DNA from: Melanocharis versteri
Lineage: Eukaryota > Chordata > Aves > Passeriformes > Melanocharitidae
Assembly (NCBI GenBank): GCA_013397845.1
Contig: VZTG01001067.1
Location: 310,001-374,000, forward strand
Length of the DNA stretch: 64,000 bases
Direction of reading: 5' to 3'
Below, one piece after another: positions 1 through 22,702 of this stretch. Position numbers and translations under genes: made by a program. Within the stretch, counting starts at the first letter, position 1, and every line of letters starts with the position of its first letter. The notes beneath the pieces were generated by a model. The model was not told the origin of the DNA and did no database searches. It saw only the letters and a program-made list of their open reading frames with translations.

Positions 1-2010
1 ATAGGAGGGTGTCAGTTTGCTCTGTTTTATGAAAAAAAAAAGAAAGTCCTCCTTATTCTAGCAGAGAAGAAGCTACTCGAGCCCTTTGTGGCCTCATTCT
101 TTCCCCCAGAAGTACTGCACTGTGTGCACTCTGTTCAGCACTTGCTGCAGGGCATCCTCGCAGCAGATCAACTCTTTCCCTGCTTCCCTCCAGCTTGGAA
201 ACCTCCGCTCCTTTTCCTGGCGTAATACAGGTTACCAGGAGAAATGGGGGGCTCCTCAGGATTGCTAGAGATAGCAGGCAGGCAAAGAGCTAGCAGCTGC
301 AGCACGGGGAGGTTTTGAAACCCTGCGTGTTTCTTGGCAAAAAAACAGTCTGAACTACTTGTTTTTGACTCTGTTTCCTATTTTTAAAAGATTTATATAT
401 CACACTGGCCTGTCTGAGGTTAGTGTCTGGGCCAAGATCAGTCCTCTTGGGCTGAAGAGCTGTTTTTCTCTAAAAAATTAGGATTATTGGATCAAGATCA
501 TTATCTTCTTTAACAACAGAGATTTACAGAATTGCTCTCTTGTCCACTGGAGGGTTGACCTTGGAACAGGAGGAGGGTTCAAGGCAATCCTCCATGTCAG
601 TAAGATTAAAACTGAGTCTTGTCTGGTCAGCAAGCATTACGTGACCTGCTACTTCCAAAGCATACACTACATGTCAGCCAAAGCAGCTGCAGCTCTAAGA
701 GCAACAGGGAAGACTGAGGCCTAAGCTGTAGGAGAGATTATTTCTTCTAAAGTGTGAGAACAGCAGGCTCTGCTATTCTTACAAAGGCCATCTTCCATTT
801 CAGCAAAGAGGCCATGCAAGAAAAACCATGGCAGAGCTCTTTTCTCCCCCAGGGACACGCTGCCAGAGAGATGCAGGGGGTATGGACAAAGCCACTGCAG
901 CTGCCCATGGCAGGAATGTTACGGGGTGTGGCATGTTCCCCTTCCTAGTAACACAGGTGTGTTACAAGTCAGACTTTCAGGAATTCTTTCATCTGCAGTG
1001 CTGGCTCTGCAGCAAAGTAGATCAAGCAACTGATCTGGATTAAAAACCTAGCAAAGAAGTTATTTTTAGCCCAAATCAGTTTCCTGGCTAGTTTACTGGA
1101 GGACTCCACCAAGAGCTGTGCCCACACACCCTAAGAGGGCAGTACAATGGCATGAAGAAACAAGGTTGGGGAAGGCAAGAGTGTAACCTGCATTACTGCT
1201 TAGAGAAGTGCTCATCAGATGACTCAGGGTCACTCAGTATCCCAGTGATTTATTCTGGATTTTTCTTTCAAGGCTGACACTTCCCAGATTGGCTGGTCTC
1301 CCTCTGCCTGCAGGTTTCTCCCTCTTTGGCCGTGTGCAGAACCATGAGCACAAAGCAATGCAAGGCCACAAGCTTTAGTGTGCCTCTGTGCTCTCCAGTT
1401 GTATTTTTAGCAGCCTGTGTTCCTTGAGTGTCAGCCTGTAGATATGTCAGCAAAGCACTTCTTGTCAGGCATATAGGAGAGAAACCTACACTGTTATTCT
1501 GGGATTGTCCTAAATAAATTTACTGGGTTATGTAATTTAGCTATTCCTTGCCACCTGTACTATGCAATTCTTAGGACAATCTTAAGCAGTTTCTTCAAGT
1601 TCCTAATAAAACCTTTGGTTTCCATTCTGATGTGTAAGACACAGTTAGACTGCATAATGTTCTTAAGCTGAGTACAGGAGCAGATTGCTCTGCTCATAAT
1701 CTGCTTATTTCCAGTTTGAGCAAAAGTCTATACTCCCTTCCCACTTGGGCAAGTTATTCCCATCAGGTAGCCAGCCTCAGTATTTGTTGATGCCTTGGGT
1801 GGTCCTGTTCTGTGCTGTTTGATTTACCATAACATACAGTGTCTCCTGAACTAGATCCTGATACCATCCTGACTTGCTTTATTTGTAGAGACCATGATCT
1901 CTTTGTCTGAATCTGTCTTCAAGACTGATTAAGATTTCTAATGGGTTTCTCTTATTTCTATACGGGGTCATTATTTGACTTCTTGTAATTTTTTTCCCCA
2001 CCCTTTATAG
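1..2010 (+). other. ACTN1: ACTN1 intron, 3' part
   Basis: No coding exon is visible here. The stretch ends in a good acceptor (pyrimidine-rich tract, then TTTATAG at 2004-2010). The exon encoding the preceding part of spectrin repeat 2 is not in it, so this is the tail of a long intron. Short open frames here have no coding character. Confidence 0.8.
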
Positions 2011-13624
<11,614 letters not shown>

Positions 13625-15290
13625 CTTTTTTCTGTCCCACCACACGCTCCCTCCCCTCTCCCCCGTCCAACACGCCCTATTTTCTCTTTGCAAAGCAACC
13701 TCTGCTCCGCTCTTTTTTGTGTTTTCCTGTTTTGCTTCAGATAACAGATCACATTTTTAAGTGGGGGGGAGGACATTGACACAGCACCGCCTACCTTGCC
13801 CTTGAAATAACAGTTTACAAAATTATTTTGTGCAAAAAAGTTACGTTTTAAAAAGAACAGACATATTTTATTATAGAAAAAGGTATTTTTCTCCACCAGA
13901 TTGAACCTTAAAAAGAAAATGTTAAAATATTGCACCAAATATTTTTTGTTGTGACAAAGAAAGTCAAGCACAATGTTACATTCCATCCTTTCCAAAAAGA
14001 ACCAAACTATGACAAAACTCCACTTGTTCTGTTAACTATTACATTTGCGTATGTCTCTCTTATCACGTTTATCTTGGGAGGGGGGAAGGCACACAAGTGC
14101 ATGTGTTTGCTGGTTCACTCATTTCATGAAAATATTTTATGATAAACTTTTGAAATTGCTGTGTTTTCTAGGGAAAAAATAATGTACACAGCTCATGTTT
14201 TCATATTTAATTAAAAAATACAATACGCCTCCTATGTTTATCAGTGCACAACTTTTTTTGTTGCTGAGAGTTGTCTGGTTTCAGAACATGAAGCTTGAGA
14301 GTTGATAACTTTGATATTGCTTGTCACAAACCATATTAAAAACTTCTTGTGATAACAACTCTAGACTTTATTCATTTGTATAGTAAAATTGTTTAATCAT
14401 ATTTAGTTAAACATTATAAGGAGAATCCAAAATTAATGGTTTTAATTGAAATTACACTACATTTAAAGGTCTTTTCTCAGATCCATACCCTTTTCATTCT
14501 TGCTGAATGAAGTTGAAATTTTCACAGCTTTATGACCACTTTAAATCCCCAAAACACCCCTATCTTTAGCAGCAGTATTCTTGTTACTCCTTAAAAACCA
14601 GCACAGAATTAGTTACTAGAGCCGTACAAACAACCACCATATCTTAAACCATCCATGAAAAATCCATCCGCTGTTGCATGTTCAACACTGAACATCTGAC
14701 TGATTTTGATACCACATCTTCTAACATCATAGATTCGTCCATAGGTCATCTTTCTGTTGGACAAACAAAAGAAACCAGCCTTCAGGACAACTCCTTTGGG
14801 ACTTTCATTGAGTCATAAAGGAACACACGCACGCATGTGTCCAGAAATCAGCAAAGGGAAGCAGCTAATCCCTTCCAGCCATCTCATACTACAGGTGCAT
14901 TTCCTGCCCTCCCACAACTTTTTTAGGAAACACGGGGTTAGGGGCAAAATAACATTACTGCTTCATGACGTGTTTCAAGGAAGTGTTTTATAGGTATAAG
15001 CACAAACCTCTGTCTCTAGTCCCAAAGGCAGATTTTATTTTGAAGTAATGACTACAGGAATGGTGGATTCATGGACAGATTCACAAGAAGCTCCTTGGTA
15101 ACATTGTCCTCTGTTCCCCAGAGCAGAGCTGAGTCCTGAGGAAGGTATTGTACATGGTGGGTTTGGCTTCAGCACAGCTTTCTGGTTTATTCCTGCCCTG
15201 TCAAAAAATTTGAGGATCTCTGTAGGTTGTACCCACTCCCAGAAGATGCAATGATATTTTAATAAATTTTTATTTATTTAAACAATAATA
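13625..15290 (+). other. ACTN1: ACTN1 3'UTR (end uncertain)
   Basis: AT-rich sequence with no coding features follows the stop. Possible poly(A) signals are ATTAAA at 14210-14215 and 14335-14340, and a canonical AATAAA at 15261-15266 followed by a G/T-rich stretch from about 15290. Use of the distal site would give a 3'UTR of about 1.65 kb. Which site is used cannot be read from the sequence. Confidence 0.55.
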
Positions 15291-18200
15291 CGGGGGTGGG
15301 GGAGAATGGGAATATCTGTTGGGCTATTAAATGACCACTGTCTGGAGAAAAGATCCATGTTATTTTGAAAAAAGGGTGGAAGAGAGCCTAGCTGCCCCTT
15401 GGGCCATTGCTTTGGGCCCAGGTCTGCTACCACTCTGAGAACAAAACCAGATTATGTTGAGTGATCCTGGTGACAGCACTCTGCAAATCCATGCTTGGAG
15501 AGTCCAGAAGTCTTCATAAAGATCTTTTACTGAGCTGTGGCAGCATTGCAATGTGTGACCAGGTTTCACACAAAACCCCAGCTAGGTGTAAGTGTTCCTA
15601 GTTCCGTGACAGAAAGCAGGTGGCTCATTCCTGCTGACACCACAGATGGGTGGCAATGTGTGGGCTCCAGCCTTGCGGAAGTTGGCACCCCAGCACTGCT
15701 TTGGTGAAAGTGAGATGTCAACAGCAACAGGAAGGCCTGGCCTATGCTTCTGAGTACTTGAATACTTGAATGGGGTTAAAAATATTGGCAATAGGTGTGC
15801 CTAAAATATACTGGCGTGTTTCTTCTCGGGTGGCATGGCCTCTGACAAGCTGGCTAGAGCTTACGTGACCTGCCGCAAGACATTCGCTTTCCTCGTTTGC
15901 AGCACAAGATATATCTTGCAATTGTGTGGCCTAACAGTCTCTGGCAGTATGCTGAAATGTGAAAACAGCTTTTGGTATCAGGCTCATGGTTTTGCAGCTA
16001 CCATGCCATTCTTTAGCCAAGTCCTGGCATCAGCCTTCGTGAAATTCATCTCTGGAAGCAGCTCTTTGCAGCTCAGCGCGACTGCCCCTTTGTCTGCCAG
16101 GAACAGAAGAAGTGGACAATCCACTTGAAGCTCACTCCTTCCATTCAGGGGTAAGCCATTTCTGTCAGTCTCCCATACTCACTATTTCAGGTATGGAAAT
16201 TGAAATAATACTTTTTGAAGAAATTAACCAAGAAAGTAATTTCATGACTGTTGGTATCTTTGGCTGCTGCGATCTCAAGGACCTGTCTTATTCAGCCTGA
16301 CTGTCCGATAGTACAGGGGCAGAAAACAATTCAGTGCTCAAACAACATGGGTTTTGTCTTGCCTGCCAGAATGTCAACCACATTTCCCAAAGCCTCTCAA
16401 ATCTATCTCGTGACTGTTGCATGTCTTCAGTGCTGCCAGCATCTGGTTTGGAGCAGAGTGCAGGAGCAGAGCCAGGAGTCTCAGAAGACAATGAAAGGAA
16501 ACTGGTCTGCAAACTTGAATGAACTTGGTTTCAATGAAGTATTCCTATATCCATAGAGATTCCATCCAGACAAATCAGACTGACTGGTCTTACCAGGGAA
16601 ATAAAGGAGAGGGTGGGGGGTTGTAATGGCTGTGAAAAAGAACAGCTTGAACTAAAATGACTTTGTTAAGAAAACAATGCAAATACAATTTTCATACCAT
16701 AACAAGAAGATTATTTGTAAAACATTACTTGCACTACAGATACTGAGGTAGGACAGACTTCTACCTCTGTGGTAGTCAAGTATGAAAAAACTTAATCCTG
16801 TTGAATTAATTAAACCCTTGAGGTGACTCTGGCTACTGAAAGAGTTGCTACTGTGTAAACCCTTAAAATCCACTGCATTAGCACTAAGCTGCTGGGAAAG
16901 TCTTAACATGGTAAACATAGATTAACTAAGTCTAGGGCATATCCTGATGCAAACGGGTAATCAGAGCATTCCCCAGCAGGCACTGAGAAAATGTGCTGAG
17001 TGCTGCAGTCAGTAGAGAAGTCAGCCATTGCCAAGGATGAAGTTGGATGATTGCATCTTGTACAGGATGCTCTAAGGCTATTTCAGATAGATTTAAATCT
17101 CAGCAATTTAAGCCCACTGAAAATAAAAGGAGAAAAATAATCTTTTCTATATTCTGAGGGCTCAGAGCTACTGTAGACTAGATCTCACCAATAAGATATT
17201 AAAATAGATTCTGCCCTACAGCCTAACTAGCAGGAAACCTAATAGGCTGGGCCAGGGAGCATCTCCTCAGCCCTCACTCTGTCTCTCTCTGAAATAATTA
17301 AGTACTCAAGCAATAGGAGAGAAAGCATGAGCCCATGCAATGAGTTTGCAGAAAGAATGCTGCATTTCTGTCCCTGAGAGAGGTATTTTTTAGGTATTTT
17401 CTATGAAACAGTCACAGGAGAAAGACCCTTAGGATGGGAAACAGGCCCTGGCACGCCTCTCTCAGCACCCCAACCACGAGGCCTCTCCTTACACTTGCTC
17501 TCCCTCAGCTGTCTGCTCCATAGTGGCAGAATTTGAATGAGGAGCCTCCCTCCTCCACCACCACAGGCTCACACTGTGGTTAGGACACTCTGGTGGGTGG
17601 GAGCCTGAATCTTCCATCTGAGGAAGACAGGAAACCTGAGCTTCCAGAGTAACGGGTATTTTAAATGATAAGCCATTTTACAAAATGTAGCTGTTGGTCT
17701 GAACATATCTTTTGGCAGCCAAAGAAAAGAACAAGCCCTAGTTAGTCCTCGTTACAAACAGAAGTTGGCACTCTTCTTGGAGACAGGACCATCCTTTGGA
17801 TGCCAGGTGGAAGAAGGCTCTGGTTTCCCAGCTGCAGGCAGGTGCATTTGTGTTGAGCAGGGGCAGGATGTTCAGACCTATACCTCTCACCAGTGCTTCC
17901 TAGCAGCACCTCACTCATTTGCTAGCATTTTTGGTCCCCTAACGTCCTGTACAAGACCTAGCTTTCCATCTTGGCTTGGATTCTTTCTGAATGGCTGGCA
18001 CCTGTTAGGTGCTGCAGGGATGGCAACTGAGTGGGTATTGTCTCCAGCCAGAGGTGACTTGCCTGTGGTGCTCAGGAAGGTTCATGGTGGAGCTCTGCCA
18101 CCTTCCAGTCTGAGTGCTGCAGTCATCCTACAACGCGTTACAACCTTTTCCCAGACCATCCTCTATTTTCTTAATTGCTGTTGTGGCTTTTTTGTACGAC

Positions 18201-19300
18201 CCTGTGGCTTTCATTGTACAGATTTGCCTAAACTTTAATCTGCAGAGTTAAGGAAGCATTTTATACCTTTATTATTAAGCACATTCAAACATCATCATCA
18301 TCACCATCATTTTAATGAAGACTTTCTCTCCTTAATGAATAGGACACAATATTTAATCTGTGGTGCTGAGCCACAGCATCCTGCTTTCTATGACAGAGAA
18401 AATAAAATTTCTTCTTCAGGGAAGTGAGAAAGCAGTTAATTTACCCTGACAATAAACAGATTGTGGTTTTTAAGTATTCTGATTCCAGATAAGTGTTTGT
18501 TTACATTTGTAGATGTGCAGTCAGGACACTAATAGTTCCCAGTGGGCTTTCAGATGTGCTTCTGAGAGACCAATCTTTTTGTGCAAGCAAAATAATGAGG
18601 GAACTAAAACACAGTGTTATTACTAAAGTTGATTTTGCATGTGATAGCTTCCAGAAACACTACCCACACATGAAAGGCAATGCTGCAGATTCTCCTACTG
18701 ATGTATTTCATGCTTTTTACCACCCATGCAGTGTCCACAACCAAGAAAGGGAAAGCAGGACTCCAGCCTGGCTCAGGCACTACCAGAGCAGCCAGAGCTG
18801 CGTTCCATATGCACAGCCACATTCTTCCCTGCTGACACGATCCCAGAGGCTGAAGAGAAGCAGGATAAAACTAAAAAAGCTTTAATTGGGCTTCTAGCAT
18901 GACTTATCTTCATTACTGCCAGTACCTCCAATCCCTATTACAACTATACCATTCCAAGACTGCCACCTAAGGAGCTTTTTTCTGCTTCTGAGCTTCTTAA
19001 CACAGCAGTTCAAGCACACAGTGACACAGAGGCTCTACTGCTGCTCCTGGAATAGTCCAGCTCTGCCACCTACACGGAATTTGCACAAAAAGTCACAGCA
19101 TTGCCATTTTCAGTGTCCTGGACTGTCTTATCAAATAAAGAAGTAAAGCAGCCTTTCAACTAAACATTGTATTCAGAGTTGTAAGACATACTTGCACCAG
19201 CTACAGCTACCCACATTCTCTTTTTTAACCTCAGCTAGCTAGGTTCTGTTGTCACATTTCTCCATGTTCTTACCAAGTAAGAGTTCACATCAGCTGCCTC
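15291..19300. other. Intergenic, no gene seen
   Basis: No exon with credible splice sites or family resemblance was found on either strand. A short CAT-type microsatellite lies at 18290-18310. Open frames here are short and have random-looking composition. Confidence 0.6.
18290..18310. repeat. (CAT)n microsatellite
   Basis: About seven CAT units with one CAC variant. Confidence 0.8.
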
Positions 19301-19805
19301 GTGGCAAAAGTCAACAGCATCCTGGGCTGCATCAGCCAGAGCATCGCTGGAGGGTCAAGAGAGGTGATCCTGCCCCTCTACACAGCACTGGTGAGGCCAC
19401 ATCTGGAGTGTTATGTCTACAAAAGAGACGTGGACTTACTGAAGCAAATCCAGCATATCACCACAAAGATGACTGTGAGACTGCAGCACCTCTCATATAA
19501 GGAGAGGCCAAAAGAGCTGGGAATGTGTATCAATACCTGATGGGAAGGAATGAAGAGGAGGGTGCCAGACTCTTCTCAGTAGCCTCCACTGACAACTGAA
19601 ACCCATGACATTTCATCTGAACACCAGAAAACACTTTTTCTTCTACTCTAAGGGTGGTCAAACACTAGATCAGGTTGTCCAGAGAGGTTGTGGAGCCTCC
19701 ATCTGGAGAGATACTAAAAAGCTGGCTGGACATGGTCCTGGGCAACCTTGGGAGATTAGACCAGATGATCTCAAAGGATCACTTCCAACCTTAAAGATTC
19801 TGTTT
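19301..19805 (+). mobile_element. CR1 LINE, 3' fragment
   Basis: The stretch GTGAGGCCACATCTGGAGTG and flanking text follow the CR1 3' region. The end shows the typical CR1 tail: dominant net-wording such as CCAGATGATCTCAAAGGATC, then CTTCCAACCTTAAAGATTCTG. Compared with the usual CR1 there are internal deletions around 19415-19430. It is 5'-truncated, as nearly all CR1 copies are, and inserted in + orientation. Confidence 0.85.
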
Positions 19806-20545
19806 ATTATATGGATATTTAATGTATAGGTTATCTCCCTCCTAGAGAGGGCAATAAATTTGAATGATGCCTGAATCTAACATACAATATCATAAATGTA
19901 ACTTGGACACTTACTCCAAGTTAAAACAGGAAATCCAGACATGATGCTGTCAGACAAGGGGGGAAAATGGGCAAACCAAACTGTAGTTATATTTTAAGCA
20001 TTGGGACAGTGAAGACTTAACAAGCTATGCTCCACTGGCTAAACAGGTAATTTTTATCTTGGTCATCATACTGTAAACTGTCATTAATTACACTGTAAGA
20101 GGTCCATAAAGGGAGTATATCTGACACCGATAAAGCAGGAAGGTAGTGTGCTGTTTATTCATGGAAAACTGCTTCTGCCATCCAGGCCGGGATCTTCACT
20201 AGTCACTTTTCCCCAGCCAAGGCTTCCCCCTGGTGTCAGCCATTAACAGAATTGCGGCGTTATCCAAAGCAGTGTAATTCTGTGCGCCGAAGAGAAGATG
20301 GTAGTAAGAGGCTGGCCGCAGCACACTTGTGTTGGCAGAACGGAGCTGCCGAGCGCGACACTTCAGACGAATTCTCTGACGTGTGACTCTCCTCCTCCAC
20401 TTGTTCAGCAGAATTGTTACCCATCTGGTTTTGCCATGTCTCGGTCAGAAAGCCGCAGGCAGTTCAGCCCGAACAGGCTGCCCAGGGAAGCTGTGACAGC
20501 CCGTTCCCGGCAGTGTGCAAGGCCGGGCTGGAGGTGGCTCTGAGC

Positions 20546-20600
20546 NNNNNNNNNNNNNNNNNNNNNNNNNNNNNNNNNNNNNNNNNNNNNNNNNNNNNNN
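20546..20600. other. Assembly gap (55 N)
   Basis: Fifty-five undetermined bases lie inside the CpG island, next to a G-run (GGGGGGGAGGAGGGGGGG). The true sequence length here is unknown. Any exon 1 boundary or open frame crossing it is unreliable. Confidence 1.
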
Positions 20601-20694
20601 GGGGGGGAGGAGGGGGGGCCGCCATCCATCGCTGCCCGGAGGGGGGAGGGTTGATCCCGGCGGGATGGCCGGGAGGAGCCGTCGCGGATTGGAG
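20601..20694 (+). other. SRSF5A: Probable noncoding exon 1 of SRSF5A (5' end unknown)
   Basis: A consensus donor GGAG|GTGAGC at 20694/20695 in the CpG island fits a noncoding first exon, as in other SRSF5 genes, where translation starts in exon 2. The transcription start cannot be placed because of the N gap. Just after this donor lies a strong-Kozak ATG (20755) opening only five codons to a stop. It would be intronic if this donor is used. Confidence 0.5.
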
Positions 20695-22563
20695 GTGAGC
20701 GCAAAGCTTCGAAGGGCCGAAGGGGCCGGCGTCGCTGCGTGGGCCGGCGCCGCCATGGCGGCGAGCCCGTGAAGAGGGCCCGGCCGCCTTGGGCAGGCCG
20801 CAGGCCTGGCGCAGCCCCGGATCCTCTTGGCTTCTCGAAAAGAGGGAGGAGCAGATGGCCGCTTGCTGCGGGTCCGTGCTTCCCGAGGGCTTTTCCGCGT
20901 CTTCTGAGTCGCCAGCGAGCGAACTGGGTTTCATTGTGGTAGGAGAAACGTGTGAAGCTCCGCGCCTCGCAGGTGTCAATACAGATCTCGCACCCATTGT
21001 GCTCCCCGATTATGAGTAAATAACGCGCGGATGGGTTGTTCGTACGTCTTTCGCCGTATATTTGACAGTTTGAGTGGTGGTCAGATCGACCCACCCACCC
21101 CGTGTTCGTTTCCTTCTGTGATTCTTCTCCCCACCTTATTTTCCTAGAACTAAAAATATCGAACAGCAGTTACGCAGTCATTTTAATTTTTCAAATCTCT
21201 GTTGTTCCGAAAATGAGCGCTGTTGCCCAGGTGGCTGTTCTTGCCGTGTTTTAAAGCACACAGTTACGTAAGGCTGTCCTTCCTCTACAAGGGCCTGCCT
21301 TTCCCTTAATACCCACTGCTGGCCTGGCCAGTGTTTGCGTGGTAAGGGTGCGCCGGGGAAAACGTGTGTTGGAAGACTGGGCGCTCCGGGAGGGAGCTGA
21401 ACCAGCCCCCTGAACTGGATTTCCGTGTTGGCATCAAAATGCACGTGTGAGCACAAAGGAAAGAACGGCTACAAAGGGCAGCGCAGGCTCTTCCGAGGTT
21501 CGGGGATGGCTGGGGCCAATCCAAGTAAGTGCTGTCACAGTTCAACCCCTCGCCCCGTAAAAAGCCCAGTACCTAGGCTTCCAAAATTCTAGCAGTTCTC
21601 TGATGGCACGGTAAGTCTGAGTAAAGAAAGCATTCCATAGAAACCTAATGGGTGTTAGTTAACAGAGAAGGTAAATCACATTGTTTCAAAATACTGCATC
21701 CGAACTGACTGGAATCATTTTCACAGCTAACATGACATGTTGTCTGTTTACTCTGCCTGCTTTAGAGCCCAGTATTGTAGTGCAAGATCACGTCATATTT
21801 CCATTCCTTAGGGCTTGAATTCTTTGGTTTTTTCTATGACAGCAAGCTCACTGGGTGAGCCAAATAATTAATATTTTCCAGTTACAAGATCTTAAAAATT
21901 TTTTAATCACATAAACTGAAAAAGTGACACCTTAAGGTAAAAAATGGAGTTTTACTTAGAGTATCTCAAATTATATATCCTGAATCAGCAGATAGCTTTA
22001 AAAATTTGAATGCCCCAAATAGCCTTTTTTATTTTTGCACTTGTTGAAATCTCATAATGCAAAATTCTTCTTCAAAACCAGATAGACCGTTAAAATAAGT
22101 TGTATTTATGGTTATTGGAAATCGAAATAATTTAGTGACTACCATTTATTTATCTTTCGTGTGCTAATAAAATTTTATTGCAGAGATTTTTCTAGGCGAA
22201 AGCGAAAGTTTTGAGAATGTTTTATGTTGTTTGTTGTTATTCCAGTGATTAGCATATGAATTTTGTTCTTTTTTTTTTTCAGCAGCTGCTAGCCCAGTAA
22301 AATCTTTGAAGTTACAGATTTCAGGTTTGAAGTTTCATGATTAAAAAGTGCAAAGCTGGAAGTTCATTGTAGGTTCTGCTAGAAGTCAGCAAGACAGGAT
22401 TTTATCATTTTTCTGGCTGTAGAGAATCAGGCTTTTAACGTGTATACTTGGAGGACAGTGAAATCAAATCCTATTTAACCAAGATTTCTGAGATGTAAAT
22501 GTGATCTTAATCACCCTATTTTAAGTTTGTTAATCTGATAAACGGTGCTGTTTTCTTTTTTAG

Positions 22564-22702
22564 CATCAACCTTAAGATGAGTGGCTGCCGTGTCTTTGTT
22601 GGGCACTTGAGCTCACGTGCTCGTGAACGGGATGTAGAGAAATTCTTCAAAGGATATGGTCGCATACGAGAAATCCATCTAAAAAATGGATTTGGGTTTG
22701 TG
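22564..22702 (+). CDS. SRSF5A: SRSF5A first coding exon (exon 2)
   Basis: The acceptor is TTCTTTTTTAG at 22553-22563. Thirteen bases of 5'UTR precede ATG at 22577 (AAGATGA context). Forty-two codons follow, from MSGCRVFVGHLSSRARE to LKNGFGFV, then the donor GTAAGT. The coding part is the first half of RRM1, ending exactly at RNP1 as in other SRSF5 genes. Confidence 0.9.

Larger units (their letters stand above)
20230..21060 (+). promoter_or_regulatory. CpG-island promoter of the SRSF5A-type gene
   Basis: CpG-rich sequence rises abruptly from AT-rich flanks and is broken by an N gap at 20546-20600. It holds a CRE half-site TGACGT at 20378-20383, a YY1-type GCCGCCATC at 20619-20627, and a 16-base palindrome at 20748-20763 that holds two facing YY1-type cores. 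No TATA box is evident. The position, about 2 kb before the first coding exon of the SR gene, makes it that gene's promoter. Confidence 0.8.

Noticed and set aside
20417..21094. 225-codon minus-strand open frame across the SRSF5A CpG island
   Set aside because: It runs through the N gap, lies in GC-rich DNA with few stops, and overlaps other open frames on both strands. It has no family resemblance.
22282..22380. Possible extra noncoding exon of SRSF5A after a T-run and CAGCAG acceptor
   Set aside because: The acceptor is good, but no consensus donor follows before the first coding exon. It cannot be supported without transcripts.
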